Program-made: the position numbers and the translations under genes
In this document: one piece after another, positions 12,425 to 25,958 of the stretch
Layout: each line of letters opens with the position of its first letter
Position numbering within the stretch: position 1 is the stretch's first letter
DNA from: Carallia brachiata
Lineage: Eukaryota > Streptophyta > Magnoliopsida > Malpighiales > Rhizophoraceae
Direction of reading: 5' to 3'
Assembly: GCA_021464245.1 (NCBI GenBank)
Contig: JADCRB010000025.1
Coordinates: 4,467,903 to 4,531,902 of the forward strand
Length of the DNA: 64,000 bases
The notes under the pieces: generated by a model
Told to the model about the DNA's origin: nothing
The model's input: only the letters and a program-made list of their open reading frames with translations
The model's database searches: none

Positions 12425-15400
12425 TCAGAACTTGAAAATGGCAGCACCACTTGATGGCTTTGACGCGAAGACATAGAGGCCAAGGTCATTCTTGTTGATC
12501 ACCCCTCTCTCAATCCTTGATTGGTAGAACTTTTCCTGACAGCAAAATACAGTATATGTTAAACATCTATTGTTGTTGAAGATAGCCAACTAATAAGGTC
12601 ATTTCAATAGAGAAGTTTGTGATTAAAGTTTATATGACTTCACCATCAAATTGAGGATGAACTGTGGAACAATGCTCTCTTTCACCAAAGCAACAGCACA
12701 GCCACCCCATCCAGCGCCTGTTAGCCTTGCCCCTAAAGCATCGTGATCCCAACAAATCTTTACAAGTTCTTCCAACTCCGGGCAGCTAGTTATGGACAAT
12801 AGAAAATAGTCAGCATTGTACATTGGCATTACAGCACGTTTCCAACTGGCTAACTTGTGCTGGAGTGAGGCAGTAGTTGCAAAGGAATGCAAATACATTA
12901 AGTCCTCTAAGATCTGTGTCAAATTGGTGATAAGACAATATATAAAGGAAACAACTCTGCCATGTCTGCTTATATATCATCATTTTGTACACCCAGACTT
13001 CCGGTGGATGGTCATAAGGCAAAAAGGACAGCAATCAACTTTTCAATGTCCAACTTTAGTACATGCAATTTCAATATTCCCCTTTTCTTGTTGGAAGCAA
13101 ATGAAACCCAATATCATACAGGAATCTAAACAAAAGCAACCGAAAGGCATTCATTTCATGTAACTAAGTATTCTTCACCTGATGCACACTATCTTTATTT
13201 CTTTCCAAGTTTTCATTAATTATGTTGATCGAAGTTAGTGATAGTTTCACCCAATATTAGTAGTGGAATATAAATAAATACTTATTTGAAACTTCCATGA
13301 GCTTCATAATGACATCAACCAGTAAGTATGTGTAATAGTTATGTGTTTGCATTCTAGAAGGTGAACTTGAGCATCTGTACCTGCACTCATACAAAACGCT
13401 ACAGCTGTAGTGGCTCTCATTCATAAGGTCGCCCAATTTCTTTAGCTTGTCCTCGTCACTGCAAAAGAATTCCCAATGTGTTATTACCTCAAAAAAGTAG
13501 AATGTCATGCCTACAGCCTTTGATTGAGTGATTTCAAGTTATGGCCACACCTTAAATTTGATGACACAGTGTCCTTGAATGCATGAACCCGCTTGGCTTC
13601 AGAGTAAACATGAGCAGCCCTCTGTAGATAGGACCACGTCAAAATTGACTAGTGATTGGATTGTGCCAGAAACTAAATGGGAACACTAGCCTCCGCTAAG
13701 CAAAGTCATCGGATAAATGTGATATTTGAGCACTTATTCCTATTGGATTTATTAGAGGAATCCCAATCCAATTTCGAAACAATAAGCAAATGTCTTGCAC
13801 CTTGGACAATATCAACAATTATTCTGTTTTGGTACAACTATGTAACAGAGACTGGAAGAAATTGTAGGCCACAAATTTTATCAATACAACACAAAATGTA
13901 CTCCCAAACGCAACAATGTAAGATGAGCAATTAAATTCAGAAGCTTTACATACTAGATTGGCCGAAAAATGGGTCTTTAGAGCAATGTACACAATTGACA
14001 GCTCAAAATATAGCTCTTACCTGATGCAACTTAAAATGCTTGGCCGCTTTTAACACATCCAGAGAAGTTGGGGACCCACTGAAAATTGATGAAAGGCTTT
14101 GCCCTGTTATTTTCTCAATCTCTTGAACCGTGTACGGTTCCTCTTTCAAGAACTCCTGCAACATATAAAACAGAGGATATGCTTGATGCCGTTTTTTGGT
14201 TCCTCTTTTTGATGCCATTTGTAGTATGACCAAAAAGGCAATCACGCACATATAACTACATGAACAAATAATCATAAATTGTGATCCAATGTCAACTTCG
14301 GCACCGGACTAGAAATTTGTTCTTTCTTAACCAATCCTTTTTTTATTTTTTGGTTTTTTTTTTTTTTGCCCATCAGGGAGAGAAGCACCTCTTCTTAAAG
14401 TCAAAGTGAGTGCGATTAACACAAAAGGCTGGGCACTCTTCTTTATCCTTTGCAGCAGTAGGACCAAGTGGGACATACCCACATAATATGCATCACATTA
14501 AAATTAAAAAACCAATATGAGGAAAAGAATTGAGAACTTATAGGACCAAATACCTTAACAGCTGTGACAGGATCAGGAGAACCACGACTGCCAGCAAATG
14601 CTACACACAAGCCCTCAACGTCAGAAAGGGTTTTGACTTTCGATATTGCCTCTTGAGGTGTCGTTCCCAGCTTTATTCCAAGTACAATCTGAAGATAGCA
14701 TGCCGGAACAACAGTGTCAGGACCCATATATTTCCAGTGGCACAAAATTTTCCAAATTTTGAAAGTTGTGAACAGGAGAGGAGGGGGGTTTGTATCTAAG
14801 TTGTGTAAAATAGAAATTTTAATAATAATAAAAGGAACGTCCACAAAAAGTGGTGCCATAATGTGTCTATGTGCAAGGAATGCTTACAGCAGCAAGTCGA
14901 CATTCAACAACTCTGTTATTGTAATTCGTTGCGGCAGTAACTGCCTTCTGAGATTCTGCCAAAGAATGTGCTATCACAAATGTTCCACCATTAGGAAGTT
15001 CCACATCAGTTGCACGAATGGGGTTGAAATCAATAAGTTCGCAAACCCAGTTTTTGCCATGACAGATATTGCCTGCCAAAAAGACAAGATAAATATGTTC
15101 TACATGCTCAGTTTCTAGGTCATTCTGGATGTATCTCACGAACAACGAATTTCGAGAACGTCCTACCCATGCAATACTGGATCAAACCAAACTCCAACAC
15201 TGTGTATTGACCCAAATTCCATGTTTATGCCGACAGCCTAGACAAACGGGATCACATGTCCACCACATATGTTCAGAAGGCCAACACAACTCATAGAAGC
15301 CATTCCAATGTTCTTTTACATGCAATAATTACACAGAAAAAAGAAAGAGAACTGTTTTTTGAAAAAGAAAATGATCTTGAAAGGTTCATGCAGCATGAAA

Positions 15401-17439
15401 AGTTCCTAACAGAAATGCACATTAAGAAAAACACATTAAGACAATTGAGTATAGAACATTAACCTGGTCCATTCCACCAGACTGTGTTCCAATGTGCCTT
15501 TCGCATTCACACGTTAGTTGGGCGAGTTCTTTCTGTTACAAAGGCATATCTTGGAATTTAACTTAAAGAGCATCAAAAAGAGAGCGAGAAAAGTAAACAG
15601 CGGCAATCCCAATCCTAGTTCTTCTTTATCTTTTTTATGTCCGACTCTTTCTTTGTCTTTTTATTAACTAACATCTCACTAAACTTGAACCTCATATTTC
15701 CTTTTGAAAATAGCCCACAACTTAATTCATAGAAATATGCTTTGATTCTTTTTCCCATGATACAACTTTAACTGAATGTTTTTTAAAGGAACTGAGAAGC
15801 TAAATAATGCACATGCTCAGTCAAGCATAGTTTTCTGAATCAGAGTCACACCTTTGGAAAGTTCAAACCAAAAGCAGCCATAATAGCAATGGTAGCTGAA
15901 CAGACAAATGCCGCAGAACTTGATAGACCAGAACCTACATTACATAAAATGCAAGTCAACTTCTGCATGTAAGAAAAAAAATATTGTTTTACGATTAACT
16001 TTGACTAGCAGAACCTTGTGGAACAGTTCCATCAATAACGACATCAAGTCCAACAGGGACACCAAGATCCACTCCTTTGATTTGGCATATTCATAAAAGC
16101 CTTTGTACCTGGAGAGAACAAAAAGTGCAGTATCATATGTATCTTACCATAAATTAAACAGTTTGAGGAAATAATAAGTACGGATTGGAAGTCCCACGCG
16201 CAGATGAAATAATGACCCCATTTGTGATTTTTCAAGTCAATATCCTGCACAGAAGATATCATAAGGAATTTCAACAAGAATTTTGGTTGTGTGGGGGAAA
16301 AAAACAAATTCGATTATGAGCTACAGCGAGAAACCAAATTCAAATAGACACAAGAACAATAAACTCAGCAAGTTGATGGCAGATATTGAACTAAAAAGCA
16401 AGAGGAAAATAACAGAAAATTTATTTGCAAGTTAAGCATGCTTTCCCATTTTCTTTCCCATACTTTTTTTCGCAGAAGAATGATACTTAATGGAGAACAC
16501 AACAATCTATTTCCTATTCCCAAACTGTTGCACATCAAGGCAATTTACTATTCTCGCCATCCGAGGTGATTAATCTCAGGTCATATAAAGCATCTCAAGA
16601 TTCTCAACCCATAATCAAGTGGCAGCTCCAAGCAAAGGTGACATCCATGAAAGATCAGATACCGCAAGCAAAGCAAACAGAAACAATTAACGCAAGCATT
16701 AATTAAAGCAAAAAAAAAAAAAAAAAGGGGTGAGTGATAATTGTACAGATAAAGACATCAATGCGTGGTTAAAGAAGACCTGATCAGGGTCGGCAGGATA
16801 AGTGCACATAGTGTGCTTAGCATCATTGACATTGGCAATCCGTAGAGACTTCTGTTCATCATCAGCATCGTACTTTCGTATTGCCACGATGGTGTCTTGC
16901 CGGATAGCCATTGGCAACACCGAATAACCCTCATAGTCGATGTGCTCTCCAATCAAATTCACTCTCCCTGCATCCCCAAACACAATTAAAAAAAAAAACA
17001 AATCAAACACCAACATTCAATTTCCCCCGCCCACCATCATCATCACTATCATTCTCTCTCTCACGCACACACAAAATCCGCAGCATTTTAAAAATTTTTT
17101 TTTTTAGCAACAGATGGGAAAAAGAATTAAAAAAAAATTGTTTGGTTGCCGTTGAACGGATGATTGACTGATAGTAAAGTTGAATTGAATTCTACGTGCC
17201 CTCTTTTCTTTACCCGCAAAACCAAACGGATGGAGTGAAAGCGATTTGATTTTAAAAAGTTAAAAAAAAAAAAGACCTGGAGAACGAGCAAACACTTGAG
17301 GCGGGGCAATGAACGCCTCGGAAAACTTGGTAACTAATCTGTCGAAACGAAGCTGGGCCTCTTCGAGCTGAGACCCCTCTCCGTACACCGGCTCCAGCGT
17401 CGAGTATATCGGAATTGGCTGCTCTTCGTGCTTCGCCAT
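12425..17439 (-). CDS. GALK1: Galactokinase (GHMP kinase), 13 exons, two one-base frameshifts
   Basis: Galactokinase phosphorylates D-galactose at C1 with ATP in the cytosol, feeding cell-wall galactose into the salvage pathway. Coding exons on the minus strand: 17439-17277, 16967-16780, 16244-16198, 16108-16015, 15934-15852, 15532-15464, 15072-14888, 14688-14554, 14155-14021, 13621-13551, 13458-13381, 12785-12644, 12535-12425. All junctions are GT-AG. Motifs: galactokinase signature [19 protein letters not shown] (exon 2), GHMP ATP-binding [11 protein letters not shown] (exons 4-5), C-terminal [13 protein letters not shown] (exon 12). The expected product is about 500 aa, near the Arabidopsis enzyme length. 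Exon 4 lacks one base near 16073-16076 (KSK to GVDLGV). Exon 7 lacks one near 15039-15042 (TGFA to ELIDF). As written the frame fails in exon 4. Everything else is conserved, so consensus error or a recent null allele are both possible. Confidence 0.93.
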
Positions 17440-17450
17440 CTCTTTTTATC

Positions 17451-17520
17451 TTCTTCTTCTTCTTCTTCTTCTTCTTGCTTCCACACACTCACACACGGAG
17501 ATGCCACCGCCGCGATCGAA

Positions 17521-17552
<32 letters not shown>
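17451..17552. repeat. CTT and CT microsatellites in the galactokinase leader
   Basis: A (CTT)n run at about 17450-17478 and an uninterrupted (CT)n run at 17523-17552 lie just upstream of the galactokinase start codon at 17439. On the transcribed strand these are GAA and GA repeats. GA/CT runs are common in plant 5' leaders and core promoters. Confidence 0.8.
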
Positions 17553-17555
<3 letters not shown>

Positions 17556-17599
17556 AGACCCAAACAGAGCAAAAAGCGCGCAAGTATTGCAAATTAGCG

Positions 17600-18955
17600 A
17601 TTGACGTGATGGTTTTCTGTTTGTTTTTCGGATATATGTTTTGTCAGTTAGAAGGATTTTTCTTTGCTTTTTTACTAAATTATGAGATGAAAAGGTCGCC
17701 TGGACTTGAATGAGATAAAGTCACAAAGCTGATTAGCTGCGCTAAAGTCTATCCTTATTACCCGCATTTTCTTTAGGATAAAATGCCAACAGTTTTGGTA
17801 TGTTTTTACCTCTTCCGTTTTTAAATAAAAAATAGAAAAATCAGATTTAAAATAATATAAATAATTTTTTTTATCTTGCAAGACATTCAATTTTATAGAC
17901 GATTATCAATGTCAATTAAGAGATTTTTTTATGCGAAGGATCTTATCTTATTTGAAATAATTAATAGTGCTTAGGGACATTCTCGATTGTCACTTTTTGA
18001 ATTAAGTAATTTTAAATTGTGATTTTTAGTAGTTAATGAGGCCGACTCGGAATCATTAGTTATGCAACTACGGAAAAAGTTACCCAACTTAGAAAAAGTA
18101 AAAGTAAAAGTAAACGTGGTCCATTTGTCGTTTCATATATTCCAGGCGAGGATTGATGTGGATGACACGGTAGTAGAGAAAACAACAAAGGTGACACTTG
18201 GCAACTCAACTGCTTCTGCTTGTCTTATAGGACCACGGCACGATTTTTTTTTATTTGTTATATAAAAATTTTAAAATATCACCTAATTTTAAATATTTAT
18301 AAAATAATTATATTATATAATTTATTTAATAATATTTAATAATTATCTTTATTTATTTTTTAAAAATTTAATCATTTAAATGTTTATATCACTTTATTAC
18401 TATTTTATTATTAATTAAATATAAATATTATTGACTAATAAATGAAATACTTAACAATTAAAACTTTTAATTGAAAAATTTGGGATTCAATTCTTAATTT
18501 TTTTTTTTCCCTTCACCAATTACATTATATCTCTATAATGATGATAGAGCATCACCATTAAAATTAAAAAAAAATTACAATCTATTATTTCCCTTGGTTT
18601 GCAAGATCCAAGTTCTGTCGGCATCAAGACAATATATAACGTATTGCGGCACCACGGCTTCCATGCTAAGGAAGAAGATGGGCAAACGCCTAAATCTAAT
18701 CCATACGCTTTCCTCGACACAATGCAAGTTCCATCCATACACAATCATTGGGCTATTGACTGTCAACTTTAAACATTACAATGAACTTTCTTGTGCTCGG
18801 ATTAGGCTTCGGCCCCCAACTAGGCTTCTGGTGGACAAACAGAACAGAGCAGGAGTGCCGGACCAAGCCAGATCGTCACCTTTTCCTTTTGCCCATTTGC
18901 ACAAGAAATTTGGTCATACATTTATCTGCAGCTCGGCATCAAAGTCGACATCGAC
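17600..18955. other. Intergenic DNA
   Basis: No gene is supported. The segment from about 18240 to 18510 is extremely AT-rich. 18594-18955 may be leftover sequence of the LINE-like fragment that follows, but shows no domain. Confidence 0.5.
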
Positions 18956-19588
18956 ATGGGCTTCCACCACTTGATTAAATTATACAGCGTGGAGAAGACC
19001 ATGAGTTCGTGGGGTTGTCCTGTGTATTCCATCTTCTTGGTAACTCTCTGGCACCTTTGGCTTGCACGGAACAAATATGTCTTTGAAAATGTGACTTTCT
19101 CTGCAGATGGTCTACTTGGAATGATAAGGCAAAAGGCGATAGAGATTTATGATTGCCTTGGGAATAATAGTGCTACTTCCCCTCCTCCAAAGAATAGCAA
19201 TGTTAGCAATCTGATTTGCTGGACATCGCCCCCACAAGGTGTCATCAAAATAAATGTCGATGGGGCTGCAAAGGGTGCTCCAGGGCTAGCTGGATTTGGA
19301 GGGGTCGCTCGGTCCGATGATGGCGGATGGATATATGGATTTTCAGGTTTCTGTGGAGAGGCTTTGGCTGTACAAGCAGAGTTATGGCCTATCTTCACTG
19401 CCCTTCAAACTGCTTGGGATAAAGGTCTTAAAAAAATCATAGTGAAGACAGGCTCATTATTAGCTCTTCAGAAACTCGCTAAATTAGATTGGGAGCTCGA
19501 CTACAACAGGTCAATAAGCGGTGAATGTCGACAATTTCTAAGTCTTAAACGCACCTTTACGAAAGAAATATTTGCACAGATTTTATGA
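18956..19588 (+). pseudogene. RNase H-like domain remnant (LINE-type / RVT_3)
   Basis: This 210-codon open frame resembles the C-terminal RNase H domain of plant non-LTR retrotransposon polyproteins and the related 'putative ribonuclease H' proteins. The sequence WHLWLARNKYVFEN is the linker normally found before the domain. KINVDGAAKG carries the first catalytic Asp and AVQAELWPIFTAL the Glu. The third acidic position is altered: IVKTGSLLAL has Gly where the family has Asp (TDS). The usual C-terminal half after that is degraded. No reverse transcriptase is present upstream, so it is a fragment. Confidence 0.75.
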
Positions 19589-21965
19589 AAAATTTAAGAT
19601 GTGTGGAGCGTTTTCCTTTTATTCTTTGAGGGTCTACACTTGCAAAATTGAGGCTTTTATTGTAAGCTAATACTATGAGTGTAAGCGGCTCCCACGGTGA
19701 CTTAGACACTACTTTTTGTATTATATTTCTAAATTCTTTCTAAAAAAAAAAATTTACCATCGACAAAATGTACCATTCCTAAAAAAAAACCCCCAAAAAG
19801 AGGAAATTTATTATGCGAAAAAAGAGAATATAGTTGAAAATAAATTATCTATGTTTAGATCTGTCTCTCTATATATGCCTCTTGTAGCTCATATTTTTTG
19901 AATAATATTTTTGTTGGTGATTATTTTTTTTTTCTTTTTTTTGGGTAAAAAAAGGGAAAATTAAGAGTGTTACCCTAACAGTCCCATAAAAAAAAAAAAG
20001 TGTCAGACTTTTGATAAGTTAGCTGAACAATTACACAAATCGAAGAGCAGACCCCATGCTGCCTTGCAAGGGTTACTGGCTATCCACAAATAACTCTACG
20101 TCATTTGAACATACGTTTTACTCTACTGTATGTCTTGGTAGTGCTCAAACCTAAGAGTTTAAGATCGATACGTTTAACGCTTATTATTGGATTATAACGT
20201 GCGGTAGTGTGATTGTATTTTTCAAAAATTAAACAGTAAATTAGTAAAATATATGGAAGCAACTACGTATGCATACAATCCATACTGCACATAAGATACG
20301 TAATTAATCTAACGATTTATCTTTTTTTTTTCAAATTAAATATATTTTTCTCGATCTAATAATCTAAATCTCACGTACCAATTTTATATCTATTATTACA
20401 TGCTCACATAATTTTTTTTCAAAATTTATATGGCAGAACATTATCAATGACAATGGCACTTTAGTAGATATATATGATTAGTGTTGTGGGTATAAAAAAT
20501 TTGATATATAATTTATCTATATTGTAACAAGTTTTTAATTTTAAATAATAATATTTATATTTTCTATAACAAAAATGAAATATTGTAATAAACTTTATTT
20601 AATATATAATTTAATTATAAACTTTGTAATAATATATATAATTTTGTAATAATATTTATAGACTTTGTATCAATTTTATATCTAATAAAATTTGATATAT
20701 AATTTTGTAACAATATATAATTTATTTATATTGTAATAAACTTTTAATTTTAAATAATAATATTTATATTTTCTACAACAAAAATGACATAATAAATTTT
20801 TGTTAAAAAAATATAAATGTTATTACTTAAAATTAAAAATTAGTTACAATATAAATAAATTATATGTCAAATTTTCTATGTTTACAAACATTTTTCCTTT
20901 ATGATATTTGTGAAATATAATGATATAATTCACGGTGAAAAGGCATATTGTAAGAAGATTTTCAAGGTCTTCTTCTTGTATCTTAAATTATTCCCACGCT
21001 GAAATGACCTTCCTGCACAAGAACAATGGATGCTTACGAGCAAAATAAGTTACAATCAGTTCTTTCTGTAAAAAAGATCAAATGAAAATTATCTTAGTTA
21101 TATTAGAATGAGTAACACTAATTAACTTCATATAAGTAGTAATAAATAGTTATACAGTGGAATCCAACGATATTTAAATTTTTTGTTATTTTTGTTTTTT
21201 TATGAATACAATTATCTAACGACTTATATCACTTTATAATTAGTTTAAAATTATTTAAATGAAATTACTAAATTTTTCTTTATTTATTAGAATATAATTG
21301 AGGTAAATTCGCCATGGGAAACATTAACACTATGTTTGGATTAGAAATGATGTGTAAAAGAAAGTGGTAAGAAAAAAAAAAGTACTAGAAAAAAATGATT
21401 AAAAAAATGATTTTTTTTAGTTATTTAGATAGGTTAGAAATAAATGAGAAAGAAAATAATTTAAAAGTTTTTTTTTTTAGATATAAATAGAAAGTAGAGA
21501 GATTTGATTTTTCTTAGAAAATGACATTTACACCCCTCATTTTTGCACTTTAAAATTATTTTTGAATTGAGAACAGTTGAGTAATTAAATAAGTAAAATT
21601 ATTATTTGGTCAACTTTCCAACGCTTTCTCGCCAATTTGGTGTGACGATGAACACTAGCTAAGTGGAAAAACTGTTTTTTGTGTTTCCCAAGAAACTTTC
21701 CTTCCAATGCTCTTTCCAAAACAATGGAAAATATTATTTTTCATTACCTTTCTTTCTCCTGTTTTCTTTCACTCCATTTTCACCCGAAAACAAACACACG
21801 GTAAGCAAAATATGTTAGTCAGGACTCGGGAAGTTGAAAACAATAGACGAACGCATAGGGATTACAAAATTGACCAGTAATACTATGATACCCTTTGGCA
21901 ATATAGGTAGAAATTGTGGGAATAGTATGAATTGGTGGAGAATAAGACGATAATAATGAAATGTG
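19589..21965. other. AT-rich intergenic DNA
   Basis: No gene is supported. It contains the repeat block at 20500-20870. A segment at about 21325-21800 starts ACACTATGTTTGGATT and ends with an inverted-looking AAACAAACACACGG. That segment may be another small transposon, but its ends are too diverged to call. Confidence 0.5.
20500..20870. repeat. Direct and inverted AT-rich repeat block
   Basis: A 73-bp unit (TATAATTTATCTATATTGTA... ...AACAAAAATGA) at about 20505-20577 recurs with few changes at about 20714-20787. An inverted partial copy follows at about 20815-20865. The arrangement suggests a nested or rearranged MITE. Confidence 0.7.
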
Positions 21966-22985
21966 AAACACTAAAAATCTGTTTGGAAACGCTGTTAATT
22001 TTTTATTACTATTTTTTATTTTTTATTTTTTTATTTTTATTATTTGTTGAATTTTTGTATTTATTATTGTCAACTTTTATTTTTTTTCTATAAAAATTAT
22101 AAAGTAGATAGAGAGAATAGTTAAAAAAAAAAGTAAAAAGAATATGAATAAAGAAAAAAATGTAGAGAATGGTTGATAAAAAAAATAAAAAGTAAAAACA
22201 ATGGTTAGAGATAGATGATAGAAAATGGATAGAAAAGAGAGAGAGAAACAAAAAAGGAGAGAGAGATGGTAGAGAAAGAATGAGTAGAGAGAGAAAAGGA
22301 GAGAGAGGGTAAAGAGAGAATGAGTAGGGAGAATGTAGAGAGATAAAAAGGAGAGAGAAAGGTAGAGAGAAAATGAGTAAATAAAATGGTAGAGAGAGAA
22401 TGGTTGAGGGAGAAAAAAGAGAGAGAGAGTGGGTAGAGAGAGAATGAGTTGAGAGAGAAAAAGGAAAGGAAGAGAAATGGTAGAGAGAGAATGCGTAAGG
22501 AGAATGATAGAAAGAGAAAAAGGAGAGAAAGAGTATAGAGAGAATGAGTAAAAAGAATGATTGAGGAAGAAAAAGAAAAGCGAGAGTGGGTGGAGAAAGA
22601 TTAAGTAAAGAGAATGATAGAGAAAAAAAAAAAGGAGGGTAGAGAGAGGACGGTAGAGAAAATGATTGAGAGAGAAAAAGAAGAGAAAAAGAGAGCAGAG
22701 AGAGCATGTGTAGAGAGAGAAAAATAAAGAGGGATAGAGAGAAAATGAGTAGAGAGAGACATGGTGAAGATGGTGGATAGAGAGAGAAAAGATTGTGAAA
22801 GAAAGCATACAAAAAAAATGAAAAACAAAATGAGAAAACATTATTTTAATGTTTTCCTTTTTTTTTTGAAAAAATATTTCAACTTTTGAACAAAAAATAG
22901 AAAAACAAAAATGATAACAAACTTTTTTTTTGTAAAAATTAAACAAAAAACAGAAAATAAAATTCATTCCAAACGAGTCCTAAGA
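21966..22985. mobile_element. Foldback-like element with a GA-rich minisatellite core
   Basis: The left end (CTGTTTGGAAACG near 21970) and right end (inverse complement ACTCGTTTGGAATG near 22970) are inverted relatives. They are followed inward by similar A/T-rich arms. Between them, 22190-22800 is almost pure purine on the plus strand: imperfect units such as AGAGAGAATGAGTAGAGAGA. Long open frames on the minus strand here are translations of this low-complexity repeat (Ser/Leu/Phe) and are not genes. Target duplication is unclear. Confidence 0.55.
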
Positions 22986-24450
22986 TTTTGTTTGGTTTAA
23001 CTGATATTAATTGTTGTTATTATTATTAATTGTTGATTACTATAATCAAAATGAACTTGCAGTAGTTAGTTAGATTAACACTTGTTGTTTTTGAATTAGT
23101 AAAATAGGCATCTTAGGCAAGATTTAAAACTTTAAAAATAAGAGACAAAAAAGAGTATAGAGTAATTAAAGATATTTTAGTCTAATATTATCTATTAGTA
23201 GTTGTTTTAATCAAAAGATATATATGGGTTACTTTTTAAATCATCACTTTTGCAGAGGGTTATCAACAAACAAAAACCTTTAAAAGAGTTTATCACAAAC
23301 AATTCTTCTTATTCTTAGAAATGCAACGACAATCAAAACCTGCTAAAAAATAAGTCTAACACCCTCTGAACAATACCATAGCCGGGCCGTAACAGTCCCA
23401 ATTGATACATACGCTGTTAGCCATGGTTTGGGCATTGTAGTGGTTGCTGCTATGTATAGGCTGAATATGGTTCCTCCTTCCTCTGTGGTTTCCTGCCCAG
23501 ACAATTTTACAGGATTAATTACAGTCTTCGTGTTATCTTATAGTCTTAATTTGTTTCAGTCCTATGTTTGCATCCTTCCTGAAAGTGTATCTTTGGTGAT
23601 GATAAAATGAAATTGAAAGACTATAAAAACAGATTGTTCCATGTGACGTAAGATGTGGTGTTAGCGAATTTTGATGGCCAACTAAAAGTTTATAGCGATG
23701 AAATATTTCATTCTGAACTTGATTTTGATGCCAAAGAAAAGGTAGATTTAAAAACTTACAAAAAATTAAAAAATCTCCATGTTATTCATCTTTTTTACGT
23801 TGGATAAGTTTTCAGCTCAGTACTAATTTGATTTATCGTGTTAACAAAATTTTTGCACTTAAATTCCAAATTGGGTCGCAAATATTTTTTGTCTTTGGTA
23901 GAAAAACAACATTTTTGTGTGGAACAAATTTCGAATGAAAAACCTCCAAAACTTATGCGACAATATTGGTGCGGGCTATTCAACGCAAATGTTTTCTTTT
24001 AATCATAGATATCAAATCAGGCCCAATCCAAACAGATCTGGACAATCCAATTAAAAATTAAATGTCCCGAGTATGAAACCCAGTTGAGTACTTATAAGTG
24101 TTACAAAAAAAAAAGGAAAAAACAAGTTGTGACCAGCAGACATGAGTACAAACAATTGCGGTCTGTCACTATTTAATCAGATGTCTTTAATTTGAGTTCT
24201 AAAGATGCAATTGCATTAAATATTTATTAAAAATTTTTTATCATTTTTTAAAATTTTACTTAAGTCGATCTAGATTAGTCAATTCATTTGACTGAATATT
24301 GAACGATTTCAAATAAAAAAAAGTGTGAATTGAGTATAGTCTAAATAGTTGAGATTAGTTAGTATCCACTGTAAATATTTAAAATTCAAACATTAAATTT
24401 TACCTACATAATTTTTCATCTTTTACTGTTACTCTAATTGCTCAAAAAGG

Positions 24451-24484
<34 letters not shown>

Positions 24485-24900
24485 AGGTCAAGTACTCAAG
24501 TGGCATGATCAGACTATTTTACAGTTCAACTCAATCAAAATTCAGTTAAATTCAGCCAACTTCATGTAAGTAGTGATTTGGGTTATATTAAACGACTGAA
24601 TTATTGCTCATTTCAAAATGTCAATCAGTGAATTTTTTTTTACTTTCTTAAATTTAAATTAATTAGTTAAAAATAAAAGATAGTTAAAGAGATTAAAAAT
24701 TTCAATTCTAAATTTCTCTTTTAGTAAGATATTACTAATACCATTAAAATTACAAATTTATAACAATCAATGAAAAAATTTAATGACAAGAAAGCCTCCA
24801 ACTGTTAAATTTTGGTGAGTTATCATCGGGACTCTAGTCATTGTGTATGATAGATTAACTATGGTTCTTTAATTAAAATGAAATCTTTTTCTTTTAATGG

Positions 24901-24957
<57 letters not shown>

Positions 24958-25770
24958 CTATATATGTTTACTAGAATGGTCATGTATATTTGATTGATTG
25001 CTGTCGCGCATCGTTATTAGTTTATTGTAGAAACATAATATTTTTAAGTTTTGTCTTTCCATAGAAAGTACTTCTATTTTAGAAGGTTGTATTTTCTACA
25101 GGATCCATCAAAATTTATGGAAATATTTTACTTTCATACATTTTTAAAAAAATTATCAAAAATAAAATGTTTTTTACTATTTTAAAAAATTCCATAGATT
25201 TATATTTTTTTTGACAAAAAAAGAAATCATTGCATTAAATCATACGATTCCGCACATAAGTCCGATGCGAAGGCATCAAAAACACCTACACCAGAGCAAG
25301 AAAAAGACACGGTAACAAAGACCTACTAAAATGGTCATAAAGACCGCTAATGATTAAATATGTGTAATTAAATTAGTGACTTGATAATCTTGCCTTCTTG
25401 CAGAGTCGGTGCACGGACCCGATCTGGTGGCTATGCCTGTAAACGAACGACAGCAATTCATTTGAATTTCAGAAAATTAAAATGGTAATTCACAAACGTT
25501 AGACCTTCTCGATCACTCAGTTGATGAAATTTATTCCGCTGATTAAGGGCAATCATATTCCAAAAAACCAAATTCAAAGTGTGAGCGTCTATACCTGATT
25601 GCTCCCCCTATTTCGAGCGGGAAAGCTGAAAACCGATCCTGAACGCGCTCCAGTAACCGTCCATCTCCGCAGATAGGCGAAGGATCTCTGCGCTTATACG
25701 TTCTCTCCACGCCTAAACTGAATCTGAAATCTTCCTTTAAAAAAGAGGAAAAAAAAAAAAAGAACCGAAA
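22986..25770. other. Intergenic DNA with simple repeats
   Basis: No gene is supported; an open frame at 23428-23610 matches nothing I recognise. Simple repeats include a poly-A run of over 30 at about 24450-24482 and an (AT)n run at 24904-24953. The last 250 bases are the likely promoter and leader of the exonuclease-like gene. Confidence 0.5.
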
Positions 25771-25958
25771 ATGACGCCCGGAATCTCCATCGTCGAACAC
25801 TCCACTGCTAAACAAAATCACCGCCTGTACACCGTCGATTTCTTCGGCACCGACATAACCGTCACCGTCACCTCCTCCGCCACGGCCGCTCGGAAATGGC
25901 TCGGTTCGATTCTCTACTTCCGTCGCAGAATCATCCGGAATCTCGTCGTCGGTGTTGG

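Noticed and set aside
12816..13163. A 115-codon plus-strand open frame inside galactokinase
   Set aside because: It overlaps the antisense of intron 11 and exon 12 regions; no domain and no splice logic, so it is a shadow.
22009..22967. Long minus-strand open frames of 267 and 296 codons
   Set aside because: They are translations of the GA-rich repeat (mostly Ser, Leu, Phe) in more than one frame, with no domain; repeat artefact.
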